A stretch of 64,000 nucleotides of DNA from assembly GCA_963826145.1 (NCBI GenBank), contig CAWGVW010000001.1:1-64000 (forward strand). The letters are read 5' to 3'. A program made the translations under genes and the position numbers. Below, in pieces: positions 27,074-35,068 of this stretch. The stretch is from JBGPLJ01 sp963826145. Lineage in GTDB: Bacteria > Pseudomonadota > Gammaproteobacteria > Steroidobacterales > Steroidobacteraceae. Under the pieces are notes generated by a model. The model did not search any database. It was not told where the DNA came from and saw nothing but the letters and a program-made list of their open reading frames with translations. How positions within the stretch are numbered: the stretch's first letter is position 1; every line of letters starts with the position of its first letter.

Positions 27074-27703
27074 CTACGGACGGGCGGCGACGGTCTCTGC
27101 GGCGGACACCAATTCTTCCGGCGAAATCCGCGTCGTGTAGTCCGGATTCGCATGCACGAAGCGGATGATGCCGGCCCGGTCGATGATGAAGACCGCCGGC
27201 ACGGGCAGTTGATGATGCTTCTGGCCCGATGCGGCCTCGAGGTCGACCCCGAATTCCTTGTACTTCGCGATCGTGGCGTCATCCACCCGGAACGCGACGT
27301 GATAGGCGCGCGCGGCGGCCATCGTCGCGTCCGAGAGCAGCGTGTAGTGGATGTCGGGTTCCTTGAGACTCGAGAAGAGAATCTCCGGCCGGTCGGCACT
27401 CAGAAACAGAAGGTCATAGCCCATCTTCAGGAGCGCGGGTTCCGCCTTCTTGAGCGCACCGAGGTGCCGGTTGCAGTACGGGCACCAGCCGCCGCGATAG
27501 AAGATGAGGACGGTCGGCGTCGCGAGCGGCCCGGGCCCGATCTTGTGCCCGCTGCCATCGGGGTTGCGTACGGTGACGGCAGGGATGGCATCGCCCACCT
27601 TGAGCGGTACCACCTTGGCGGGGTCTGCAGGAACGTCCATCGAATCCGCTTGTGCCACCGCGCCCGCAAGGGCGAGCAGTGCAACCGTGAGCCAACGCAC
27701 CAT
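27074..27703 (-). CDS. Exported AhpC/TSA-type peroxiredoxin-like protein
   Basis: The 209-residue product has a signal peptide MVRWLTVALLALAGAVAQAD, then a thioredoxin-fold redoxin domain: VGDAIPAVTVRNPDG, LIFYRGGWCPYCNRHLGAL with a CPYC motif (about residues 82-85), YDLLFLSADRPE and PVPAVFIIDRAGIIRFVH. The start at 27703 follows AAGGAGAAGACTC, a strong RBS, and is preferred to an in-frame codon at 27736. It probably reduces peroxides or thiol targets in the periplasm, with both active-site Cys residues in the CxxC. It lies 30 bases upstream of the GST gene, with which it may be co-transcribed. Confidence 0.88.
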   Translation of the reverse strand: MVRWLTVALLALAGAVAQADSMDVPADPAKVVPLKVGDAIPAVTVRNPDGSGHKIGPGPLATPTVLIFYRGGWCPYCNRHLGALKKAEPALLKMGYDLLFLSADRPEILFSSLKEPDIHYTLLSDATMAAARAYHVAFRVDDATIAKYKEFGVDLEAASGQKHHQLPVPAVFIIDRAGIIRFVHANPDYTTRISPEELVSAAETVAARP

Positions 27704-27899
27704 GAGTCTTCTCCTTATGTTGTGCCGAAGAATCATAGACCGTCACGCGCCGACATTTGTTACCCGATCTGCACCTTGGCAGTCCGCCAGCCGCGGCGCA
27801 CAAGAATAATTTGCGAGCCCGTGGCCGGTTCCGCGGCGAATCCCCGACTCCTACTGATGCAGACCCCGAAAATTCCATCAACAAGGACTCGTTCGAGCG

Positions 27900-28250
27900 G
27901 TGACCGACGTGGCTCCGGAAGTTCGTGGCATGGCACTGGCGCTCGTTCTGAGCGGCATCGGCGTCGCTGCCGATGCGGTTCTCAAGATCGCGAGCAGCCG
28001 CCCGCAGCCGCTCCTCACGCTCTGGTTCGTGCTGGGCTGCGCATTGACGGCCGCGTTCGCCGTGGGCTGGGTGTTTCTCATGCAGACCATGAAGATTGCG
28101 ACGGCGGGCATTGTCTACGCTGTGGCGAGCGCGCTCATGCTGGTGCTGATCGGCGTGGTGTTTTTCGAGGAGCGGTTGAGCGCGAGTGAAGTGACGGGCG
28201 TCGCCATGGCCCTCGGCGCCGTTGTTCTCCTGGGTCGGCTAACGGGCTGA
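27900..28250 (+). CDS. SMR/EamA-like small membrane transporter
   Basis: The 116-residue protein has four predicted membrane helices (MALALVLSGIGVAADAVLKIA; LTLWFVLGCALTAAFAVGWVFL; GIVYAVASALMLVLIGVVFF; VTGVAMALGAVVLLGRL), the size and layout of small multidrug resistance proteins. The short loop FFEERLSASEVTGVAMALGAV is typical. The membrane-embedded Glu of EmrE is not evident in helix 1, so drug export should not be assumed. The GTG start lies at 27900. It stands alone between a minus-strand peroxiredoxin and the plus-strand sigma-kinase pair. Confidence 0.75.
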   Translation: MTDVAPEVRGMALALVLSGIGVAADAVLKIASSRPQPLLTLWFVLGCALTAAFAVGWVFLMQTMKIATAGIVYAVASALMLVLIGVVFFEERLSASEVTGVAMALGAVVLLGRLTG

Positions 28251-28312
28251 ACGGCGGAAACGTATAATGATTGCCGCCGATCGCACCGCCAGCCAGAGCA
28301 GGACGCCCGCCG

Positions 28313-28895
28313 GTGAGCGAGGAATCGCAAGCCGATCTGACCGACTTGATTCACCGCGCGCAGGGCGGCGATTCGCTCGCGTTCGACGCGCTCTTCCGCG
28401 CCACCTACGACGATCTGCGCGCGCTCGCCCGCGCGCGGTTGCGGCGCGATCAGCGCGGGACCCTCCTCGATACGACGGCGCTCGTGCATGAGTCCTACCT
28501 GCGCTTTGCCAACGCGAGTCGCGTGCGCATCGAGGATCGCGGCCACTTCCTGCACTTTGCGGCGCGGGTCATGCGCTCGGTCGTGATCGATTTCATTCGC
28601 GAGCGCCGCGCGGAGCGTCGCGGCGGCGGACAGCGCGCCCATTTCGCTTACGACGTCGAGCGCCGAGGCACTGGCCGACCCGAAAACCGGTGACGGCGAG
28701 GATGAGATCCTGCGCGTGCACGAAGCACTCGACGAGCTCGCGAGGCTCGACGAGCGACTCGTGCGCGTGGTCGAAATGCGCTACTTCGGCGGCATGACCG
28801 AAGCGGAGGTCGCGACCGCTCTTGAGATTTCGGAGCGCACGGTGCGCCGCGACTGGGAGAAGGCGCGCCTGCTGCTCGCCGAGGCGCTCAGCTGA
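28313..28895 (+). CDS. ECF-type sigma factor, kinase-associated, copy 2 (one frameshift)
   Basis: This is the same kinase-linked ECF type as the gene at 24837-25457. A GTG (28313) opens VSEESQADLTDLIHRAQGGD, with region 2 in FRATYDDLRALARARL, LLDTTALVHESYLRF and FLHFAARVMRSVVIDFIRERR. After GGGQRAH the open frame runs into a stop at 28693, while the next frame supplies SLTTSSAEALADP and the region 4 helix-turn-helix VVEMRYFGGMTEAEVATALEISERTVRRDWEKARLLL, ending at 28895. A lost base near 28640 (C run) explains this. The corrected protein is about 194 residues. The kinase gene follows 16 bases later, but here without a stop/start overlap. Confidence 0.85.
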
Positions 28896-28911
28896 CGCGC
28901 GGAGGGCTGCC

Positions 28912-31803
28912 GTGAACCGCATACCTGAAGATGCCGTTTCCTGGGCCGAATTGAGCCGCCTTCTCGACGAAGCGCTCAGCCTGCCGCCGCACGAGCGCAT
29001 GTCCTGGCTCGATACACTGCCGCCGGAGCACGCGTCGCTCGAACCGCGGCTGCGTTCGCTCCTCGAGCGATCCGCGCGGATCGAAACCAGCGACTACCTT
29101 GGCGCGATGCCACGCATCGGCGTCTCGAAGGAAGAGGACAAAGCCCTCAGGCCGCCGACCGGCCGCGCGGGCGATGCGATCGGCCCGTACCGGCTGATCC
29201 GCGAACTCGGCAGCGGCGGCATGGGCGCCGTGTGGCTGGCCGAGCGCACGGACGGAATCCTCAATCGACCGGTAGCGCTCAAGCTCCCGCACGTTGCCCT
29301 GCGCGTTGCGGGCCTCGCCGAGCGCATGGCGCGCGAGCGCGAAATACTCGCGACGCTCGCCCATCCGTACATCGCACGCCTCTACGACGCCGGCGTGACT
29401 CAGGAAGGACAGCCGTATCTCGCGCTCGAATACGTGGAGGGCGTCGCAGTCGACGAGTATTGCGTCGCGCGCAAGCTTGGTTTGCGCGAACGCCTGCAAC
29501 TGTTCCTGCAGATCGCGGCGGCGGTGGCGTATGCGCACGGCAAGCTGGTCGTGCACCGCGACCTAAAGCCTGCCAACGTGCTCGTCACGAGCGAAGGCGA
29601 GGTGCGACTGCTCGACTTCGGTGTCGCAAAGCTCCTCGAGGAGGGCCGCACGCACGAAACGGCGCTCACGCAGTTTGCCGGGCCCGCGTTCACGCCCGAC
29701 TACGCCTCGCCCGAGCAGATTCGCGGCGAGCCGCTCGGCACCGCTTCCGACATCTATTCGCTCGGTGTCATGCTGTTCCGGCTCGTCACGGGCGAGCGCC
29801 CGTACCGGCTCGATCACGAGTCGCGCGGCGCGCTCGAGGACGCCGTGCTCAAAGCCGAGCCCGCCCGGCCGAGCGACGTCGTCGCACGCGCGCTGCGTCG
29901 CGAGGTGCAGGGCGATCTCGACACGATCATTCTCAAGTGCCTCAAGAAGGATCCGGACGAGCGCTACGCCACGGTGCACGCGTTCGCCGACGACATCGAA
30001 CGCTTCCTCGATGGGCGCCCGGTGCTGGCGCAGCCCGACTCGCGCTGGTATCGAACGCGCAAGTTTCTGGCCCGCCACCGCCTGGCCGCGGGCTCGGCGA
30101 GCGCGGTGCTGCTCGCCATCGTCGCCGCCGCTGCCATCGCGTTCTGGCAGGCGCGCGTCGCCACGGCGGAGCGCGATCGGGCCCGGCAGATCCAGGCATT
30201 CATCGGCTCGATCTTTCAGGACGTCGATCCCGCCATTTCCGGCGCGCGCGAGCCCCTGGCGGCGGTGGCATTGCTCGATCGCGCGCAGCAGCGCATCGAC
30301 AGGGAGCTCGCCGGCGAACCGGAAACGCGCGCCGAGCTGCGGGAACTCATCACGCGTGCCTACGCGGGCATTTTCCAGTTTCATCAATCGGCGTCGACGG
30401 CGGCGGCGGCCTTGAAGGACGTGGGAGACATCGGCGCGCCGCGTCGGCCGCTCGCTGCGAGCCTGCACATGCTCGAAGCCGAAGCGAACAAGAACGTCGG
30501 CGAGCTGGATGCCGCCGCAGCGAGCCTCGATCGCTTCTTCGAGCTGTACCGGGCGGGCGGCGTCGGCGATGCGCTGTTCGCGGAGGCGAAGATCGTCGAA
30601 AGCTCGCTCAGGATACAGCAGCAGGATTTTCCGGCGTCGATCGCGGCCGCCCAGGAAGTCGTCGATCTCGACGCGAAACGGCCCGGGCTTGAAGGCGATC
30701 AGGTGGGCGAAGCGCTCACGATGATCGCGCAGGCTTACGCCAGCATGGGCAAGCCCGCCGAGGCGCTCGACTACAGCGAACGCGCGTACCGGAAACTGCT
30801 CGCACTGCATGGCGACGATCACGCGAATCCCGCCGTGATCCAGGCGGAGAACACGCTCGGCGTGTCGCTGCTCGTCGTCGACTTCGCGCGCGCGGCGCCT
30901 TACATCCGGACGTCGCTGGAAAATGCACGCAAGGTCTATGGACCGGAGAGCCTGATCGTCGCGCACTATTCGGCGCGGGCGGGGCAGGTCGCGCTCGAGA
31001 CGGGCGAGCTTCCCAAGGCCATCGAACTCCTGACGACGACCGACCGCATCGAGCAGCAGCTCGGCGCCGGCAACAACATGGCGCGTGCCGGAAGGCTGCG
31101 AACGCTGGGCCGGGCCCTGCTGGTCGCGCGGCGACCAGGCGAGGCAATTCCGTACCTCGAACGCGCGAAGGCGATCGCCGATGCCGTCGATAGAAATCCG
31201 CTGAGCCCGCGCATCGGGGCGGACCTGGCATTCGCGAAGTTTTCGAGCGGTTCGCTCGAGGCCGCGCGGGAGCTGCGGCAACTCGCGTCATCCGAGAATC
31301 ACCTGTTCCTGATCTACGCGGGCAACGCGGCGCTGCGCAGCGACGACCTGCCGTCGGCGCGTGCGCCGAGCGCGCGCAGCGTGGAACTCGCCCGCAAGCA
31401 GCCGCGGCGTTCCGAACTCGCCGAGGCGCTGGTGCAGTCGGGGTTCGTGGAGCTCGAAATGCGGAACCTTGCCAGCGCCGAGCAGCAAGTGCAGGAGGCG
31501 CTGCTGGTGCTCACCGGCATTCCCTACGCTGCGTCACCGCTGCGCGCCGATGCGAATCTCGTCCTCGGGCGCATACGCCTGGCGCAGGGCAAGATGGCCG
31601 AAGCGCTGCCGCTCCTCGAGGGCGCGAATTCCTACTGGCAGGGCAGCGATTCCGCGAATGCCGCCGGCGGCGAGGCGGCGTTGTGGCTCGGCCGAGCTTA
31701 TCGCGCGCTGGCCCGGGAGTCTGAAGCCGCAGCCGCCCAGACACGCGCGCATGCGCTCCTCGACGGCTCACCCTTCCCGCGCGACCGCCGGCTCACACGA
31801 TAG
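28912..31803 (+). CDS. Membrane Hanks-type Ser/Thr kinase with TPR domain (copy 2)
   Basis: The 963-residue product has an N-terminal helical part, a kinase domain at about 89-370 (LGSGGMGAVWLAERT, VALKLPH, HRDLKPANVL, DFGVAKLL, then DYASPEQIRGE in the activation segment), a membrane helix at about 388-412 (GSASAVLLAIVAAAAIAFWQA) and a 550-residue extracytoplasmic TPR-like region (AEALTMIAQAYASMGKPAEALDYSERAY and many similar helical pairs). The GTG at 28912 follows GCGGAGGGCTGCC. It forms a second sigma-kinase module, but the genes after it point the other way and no copy of the 22203-type promoter was seen next to it. Confidence 0.9.
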   Translation: MNRIPEDAVSWAELSRLLDEALSLPPHERMSWLDTLPPEHASLEPRLRSLLERSARIETSDYLGAMPRIGVSKEEDKALRPPTGRAGDAIGPYRLIRELGSGGMGAVWLAERTDGILNRPVALKLPHVALRVAGLAERMAREREILATLAHPYIARLYDAGVTQEGQPYLALEYVEGVAVDEYCVARKLGLRERLQLFLQIAAAVAYAHGKLVVHRDLKPANVLVTSEGEVRLLDFGVAKLLEEGRTHETALTQFAGPAFTPDYASPEQIRGEPLGTASDIYSLGVMLFRLVTGERPYRLDHESRGALEDAVLKAEPARPSDVVARALRREVQGDLDTIILKCLKKDPDERYATVHAFADDIERFLDGRPVLAQPDSRWYRTRKFLARHRLAAGSASAVLLAIVAAAAIAFWQARVATAERDRARQIQAFIGSIFQDVDPAISGAREPLAAVALLDRAQQRIDRELAGEPETRAELRELITRAYAGIFQFHQSASTAAAALKDVGDIGAPRRPLAASLHMLEAEANKNVGELDAAAASLDRFFELYRAGGVGDALFAEAKIVESSLRIQQQDFPASIAAAQEVVDLDAKRPGLEGDQVGEALTMIAQAYASMGKPAEALDYSERAYRKLLALHGDDHANPAVIQAENTLGVSLLVVDFARAAPYIRTSLENARKVYGPESLIVAHYSARAGQVALETGELPKAIELLTTTDRIEQQLGAGNNMARAGRLRTLGRALLVARRPGEAIPYLERAKAIADAVDRNPLSPRIGADLAFAKFSSGSLEAARELRQLASSENHLFLIYAGNAALRSDDLPSARAPSARSVELARKQPRRSELAEALVQSGFVELEMRNLASAEQQVQEALLVLTGIPYAASPLRADANLVLGRIRLAQGKMAEALPLLEGANSYWQGSDSANAAGGEAALWLGRAYRALARESEAAAAQTRAHALLDGSPFPRDRRLTR

Positions 31804-31836
31804 GATCCTCCGGCGGCCCGTGGTCGTCAGTCGCAA

Positions 31837-32316
31837 TCATCCTTGCGGGAGCTGATTGAACGTACAGCCTGTAACCACGATCGTGTCTCCAGCCGTCACA
31901 GCGCCGTCAAGGGACTTGTGGGGGCAGATCACGAACTCAATCGTCATGTCGAACGTCGGCGACGACGGTGCATTCCAATCCTTGGGCACATCGAATAGCA
32001 GGGAACGCAGAAGGTCCTTGACGGATCTGGAGAACGGCTTCGACGCGGCATCGAAGTCGAGTATTTCATCGGCGGGGTGGCCGTGCTTGTCGATCTTGAA
32101 GTGTGCAATGACCAGCCCTTCGACGTGAGTGGCGATCAAATCCGGCGGATAGTGGATGTGCGGAAAAAACTTCGGCTTGGGCATCGGTATTGCGACGGCT
32201 GGCGGTGCGGCCGTCGCGTCGGCAGCGGGCGCAACGGCTGGATCACCTGCCAATGCAGAAGCTGCTGCGAAACCCAAAATGAGGATCAGGCCCGACAGTC
32301 GCTGCTTTCCGCACAT
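31837..32316 (-). CDS. Exported TonB_C-like domain protein
   Basis: The 159-residue product has a signal peptide (MCGKQRLSGLILILGFAAASALAG), a short Ala/Pro-rich linker and a domain resembling the TonB C-terminus: IHYPPDLIATHVEGLVIAHFKIDKHGHPADEILDFDAASKPFSRSVKDLLRSLLFDVP (read in short pieces; the YPP..A..EG..V..F.ID..G pattern is the key). It lacks the TonB membrane anchor with Pro-rich spacer, so it is not itself an energy transducer of the usual type. Two Cys residues near the C-terminus (FVICPHKS, VTGCTFN) may form a disulphide. Its start is 4 bases after the stop of the persulfide dioxygenase gene, so it is probably in that operon. Confidence 0.65.
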   Translation of the reverse strand: MCGKQRLSGLILILGFAAASALAGDPAVAPAADATAAPPAVAIPMPKPKFFPHIHYPPDLIATHVEGLVIAHFKIDKHGHPADEILDFDAASKPFSRSVKDLLRSLLFDVPKDWNAPSSPTFDMTIEFVICPHKSLDGAVTAGDTIVVTGCTFNQLPQG

Positions 32317-32320
32317 TGAA

Positions 32321-33448
32321 CTAGGTACTTGAACCTGCACCGCGAACCACCGGCAGTCCCATCTGCCCCCACAGCAACATGCCGCCGCGCAGGTTCGCGA
32401 TGCGCGGAAAGCCGGCACCGCGCAGGATGACCGTGGCCTGGCCGGAACGCATGCCCGCGTGGCACACGGCAATAACGGGCTTGTCCTTCGGGACTTCAGC
32501 GAGTCGGTCCTTCAACTCGTTGAGCGGAATGAGTTGCGCAGCCTTGATGCGGCCGAGATGCTCCTGCATCTCAGTGGCATGACGCACATCAAGCACGTGC
32601 ACTTCGCCGAGATGTTCGGCAACCCACTCCGGGTCGATCTCGAGGAGCCCCGCGTAGCTTTGTCGCACCGGCCCCCAGTCCGCGGGCCGCATCGCTTTGG
32701 CGTCCTCGGTCATGCCGGATTGCAGGTTCGCCGGCAGGGCGACCGCGAGTTGCTTCGGGTGCGGAAGATTCAGGTTTTCCATGAAGCCGACGAAGTCGCG
32801 CTCGTCCGCCTGGCCCCCGATACGCGGATTGTGCCGCCGCTCCTCGCCCACCGATGACATCGTGCGGCCGCTGTAGTCGTGACCGGGATAGATGAGGCAC
32901 TCGTCGGGCAGGCTGAAGATCTGCTCGGTGATGGAGTGATAGAGCCGGCTCGCATTGCCCTGCTGGAAATCGCAGCGGCCCGCGCCGCGTATCAAGAGAC
33001 AATCGCCGGTGAAGGCCATGCTCTGATCGTCCATCACATACGTCATGCAGCCGTCGGTATGGCCGGGCGTCGCGCGCGCCTCGAGGTAGCGCTGGCCGAA
33101 GTGCACGCGGTCGCCGTGATCGAGCCGAAGGTCCGCACCGTGCAGCGCAGCGCCGTAGCGAGTGGAAATGCCAATGCGGCAGTCCGTCGCCTGCTGCATG
33201 AGCCACGCGCCGGTCACATGGTCGGCGTGGCAATGCGTGTCGAGCGCCGCCACGAGCTTAAGTCCCAGTTCCTCCAGCAGCGCGCGGTCGCGGAAATGCT
33301 GCTCGAACACTGTGTCGATGATCACGGCGAAGCGGCTGTGCGTGTCGCCGAGCACATACGTGTAGGTGGAGGAGGTCGCGTCGAAGAGTTGACGGAAGAT
33401 GAGCTTCTCAGACAAGGGTTTGCTCCGCGGGTCACGAGGTGGCGGCAT
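32321..33448 (-). CDS. Persulfide dioxygenase-rhodanese fusion
   Basis: An N-terminal metallo-beta-lactamase-fold persulfide dioxygenase (ETHE1-like, about residues 12-240) is followed by a rhodanese domain (about 275-370). Iron ligands and metal motifs are visible: THCHADHVTG (about 66-75), TPGHTDG (about 128), TGDCLLIRGAGRCDFQ (about 147) and YPGHDYS (about 190). The rhodanese active-site loop is VCHAGMRSGQA with Cys near 328. The fusion oxidises glutathione persulfide to sulfite and can form thiosulfate, handling sulfide in the cytoplasm. The start at 33448 is the first ATG; a TTG at 33415 with GGAG in front fits the family's usual N-terminus better. Confidence 0.92.
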   Translation of the reverse strand: MPPPRDPRSKPLSEKLIFRQLFDATSSTYTYVLGDTHSRFAVIIDTVFEQHFRDRALLEELGLKLVAALDTHCHADHVTGAWLMQQATDCRIGISTRYGAALHGADLRLDHGDRVHFGQRYLEARATPGHTDGCMTYVMDDQSMAFTGDCLLIRGAGRCDFQQGNASRLYHSITEQIFSLPDECLIYPGHDYSGRTMSSVGEERRHNPRIGGQADERDFVGFMENLNLPHPKQLAVALPANLQSGMTEDAKAMRPADWGPVRQSYAGLLEIDPEWVAEHLGEVHVLDVRHATEMQEHLGRIKAAQLIPLNELKDRLAEVPKDKPVIAVCHAGMRSGQATVILRGAGFPRIANLRGGMLLWGQMGLPVVRGAGSST

Positions 33449-33460
33449 TCTACGCCCGCA

Positions 33461-33489
33461 GGAAAATGGGGGCAGTCCGTATTTTCCCG
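33461..33489. repeat. GGGGGCAG palindrome between divergent genes
   Basis: GGAAAATGGGGGCAGTCCGTATTTTCC is an imperfect inverted repeat between the dioxygenase start and the epimerase gene. Unlike most family members it lies between divergently read genes, so a terminator role is less likely here. Confidence 0.55.
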
Positions 33490-33524
33490 GCGTAGGCTAA
33501 GCGTATGTGGGTGGGGCTCAGGCG

Positions 33525-34424
33525 ATGAAAATTCTGATCACGGGCGGCACTGGTTTCATCGGCCAAGCCTTGTGCCCGCGCCTCGCCGCCGCGGGCCACG
33601 AAGTCGTGATCCTCACGCGACAGGCCACGCCGCAATTGCCCGCAGGCGCAACGACTCTCATCAACCGACTGGAGGACGTCCACGCCGATTCCTTTCGAGC
33701 CATCATCAATCTCGCCGGCGCACCGACAGACACGCACTGGACGGAGAAGAACAAGCAGCTCCTCATCGAATCCCGCGTCGGCACCACGGCGAAGCTGATG
33801 ACATGGATGCGCCGCGCGCTGCAGCCGCCGGCGACGTTCATCTCCGCATCGGCGGTCGGCTACTACGGCGAGCAAGGCGACCGCGAGGTCACCGAGGACA
33901 CAGCGCCCTCGCCAGGCTTTACGCACGACCTCTGCGCGGCGTGGGAGAAGGAAGCGGCGAAGGCGGGCGACATCGGCCTGCGCGTTCGCATGCGCGTGTG
34001 CGTGATGCGCATTGGCGTCGTGCTCGATATCGGGGGCGGCGCGCTCGGAAAGATGCTGCCGGCCTTTCGCCTCGGTGTGGGTGGCCGGCTCGGCTCGGGG
34101 CGTCAGTATTTCCCGTGGATTCACCGCGAGGACCTGGTGTCCCTCTGCCAGTGGCTCCTCGAGAATCCGAGCGCCCGCGGCGCTTACAACGCGTGTGCGC
34201 CGAATCCGGTGACGAACGCCGAGTTCACGCGCGCGCTCGGGAAGGCGCTCGGTCGCCCTACACTCCTGCCGATGCCGGCGATGGCGCTCAAGCTGCTCTT
34301 TGGTGAAATGGCGGCACTCTTATTAATGAGTGACCGGATGCTGCCGAAGCGGGCGGTGGAGGAGGGGTTCAAGTTCAAGTATCCGGAGTTAGAGGGGGCG
34401 CTGGAGTCGATCCTCGCCCGGTGA
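33525..34424 (+). CDS. TIGR01777 family NAD-dependent epimerase-like protein
   Basis: The 299-residue extended SDR of the YfcH/TIGR01777 type. The N-terminal MKILITGGTGFIGQALCPRL is the Rossmann motif; INLAGAP, the family signature SASAVGYYG (the Tyr of the active site) and YFPWIHREDLVSL follow, with the DUF1731 C-terminal domain (PVTNAEFTRALGKALGRPTLLPMPAMALKLLFGEMA..MLPKRAVEEGFKFKYPELEGAL). Members are related to SulA-like and sugar epimerases, but the substrate is unknown. A small repeat RMRVCVMRI near residue 155 looks slightly irregular. It is followed without a gap by an unassigned open fragment. Confidence 0.9.
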   Translation: MKILITGGTGFIGQALCPRLAAAGHEVVILTRQATPQLPAGATTLINRLEDVHADSFRAIINLAGAPTDTHWTEKNKQLLIESRVGTTAKLMTWMRRALQPPATFISASAVGYYGEQGDREVTEDTAPSPGFTHDLCAAWEKEAAKAGDIGLRVRMRVCVMRIGVVLDIGGGALGKMLPAFRLGVGGRLGSGRQYFPWIHREDLVSLCQWLLENPSARGAYNACAPNPVTNAEFTRALGKALGRPTLLPMPAMALKLLFGEMAALLLMSDRMLPKRAVEEGFKFKYPELEGALESILAR

Positions 34425-34668
34425 TCCCAAGCTCGCTCGGGCCTTCACCAGTGAGCTGCTGCTCACCGAATACCCCAGCGCCTGTCGCCAGACGATCTTC
34501 ACGCTGCATGCCACTCTGCAGAACGCCGATGGCGAGCATCTGGCGCAGCAGGACCCCGTATGCCGGGTTCGCAACCCGACGCTCATCCCCGAGCGGCTCG
34601 AGGAGCTGGCGCGCGGAATCTATCGCCAGATGGAAGGGGCCAGTCTAATTTCTCGCGGCGAAAAATAG
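34423..34668 (+). pseudogene. Open fragment resembling the end of a lost gene
   Basis: A frame without a start codon reads DPKLARAFTSELLLTEYP, then TIFTLHATLQNADGEHLAQQD and PERLEELARGIYRQME, and stops at 34668 inside a palindrome. Composition and helix-forming pattern look like real protein, while the other frames here look like shadows. I do not recognise the family. It starts at the epimerase stop, so it may be the remnant of a deleted downstream gene or a frameshifted one. Confidence 0.3.
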
Positions 34669-34685
34669 ATCTGACCCCTTTTTCC
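34636..34685. terminator. GGGGCCAG...CTGACCCC hairpin with T-run
   Basis: GGGGC-CAG(34636-) pairs with CTGACCCC (34671-34678), followed by TTTTT. The inner part carries a second TC-rich/GA-rich match around TCTCGCGGCGA. It stands between the epimerase fragment and the convergent tautomerase gene and belongs to the GGGGTCAG palindrome family. Confidence 0.55.
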
Positions 34686-34689
34686 CGGC

Positions 34690-34914
34690 CTAGGCGGCCT
34701 TGCCCCTGGCGAGCGCGTGGATGTCCGCGGCTTTGAGCGCATTGCCGCCGATCGCCCAGTCGCCACCCTCGAATTCGTTGATGCGAACCCAGGTCACGGG
34801 GCGCATGTTCTCGCCTTCGACGGCGACCATTGCCTCGGTAACTTTGGTGATGAGGTCCCTCTTCTGTGTCGGCGTGAACGCGTCCTTGATAACGTCAATC
34901 GTAACGAGCGGCAT
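34690..34914 (-). CDS. 4-oxalocrotonate tautomerase family protein
   Basis: The 74-residue product starts MPLVTIDVIKDAFTPTQKRDLITKVTEAMVAVEGENMRPVTWVRINE. Removal of Met leaves the N-terminal Pro that is the catalytic base in this superfamily. The beta-alpha-beta fold and the PVTWVRINE strand fit the small tautomerase group. The start at 34914 is preferred over a longer in-frame reading because only it leaves Pro first, and AAGGAGA lies just before it. Members interconvert keto and enol acids or only carry promiscuous activity. The physiological substrate is unknown. Confidence 0.88.
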   Translation of the reverse strand: MPLVTIDVIKDAFTPTQKRDLITKVTEAMVAVEGENMRPVTWVRINEFEGGDWAIGGNALKAADIHALARGKAA

Positions 34915-35068
34915 ATCGTGTCTCCTTGCTGAACTTCGCAGCCGCGGACTATTCCCGACTGCTTGGTCGAGGCTCTCACGCTCATGCAGCAGAAGCTTGC
35001 AGAGGGGCTGGAGATTTCCTGGAGATTTCACTGGGGGCGCGAGGAGGCCTGATCTATTCTTGCCCGCG

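Noticed and set aside
26393..31281. Long open frames on the strand opposite to real genes (also at 5542-7101, 32879-34306, 39686-41227 and 43737-45608)
   Set aside because: They lie antisense to genes with clear domains, are rich in Arg, Ala and Gly, and match no family I know. GC-rich third positions explain them.
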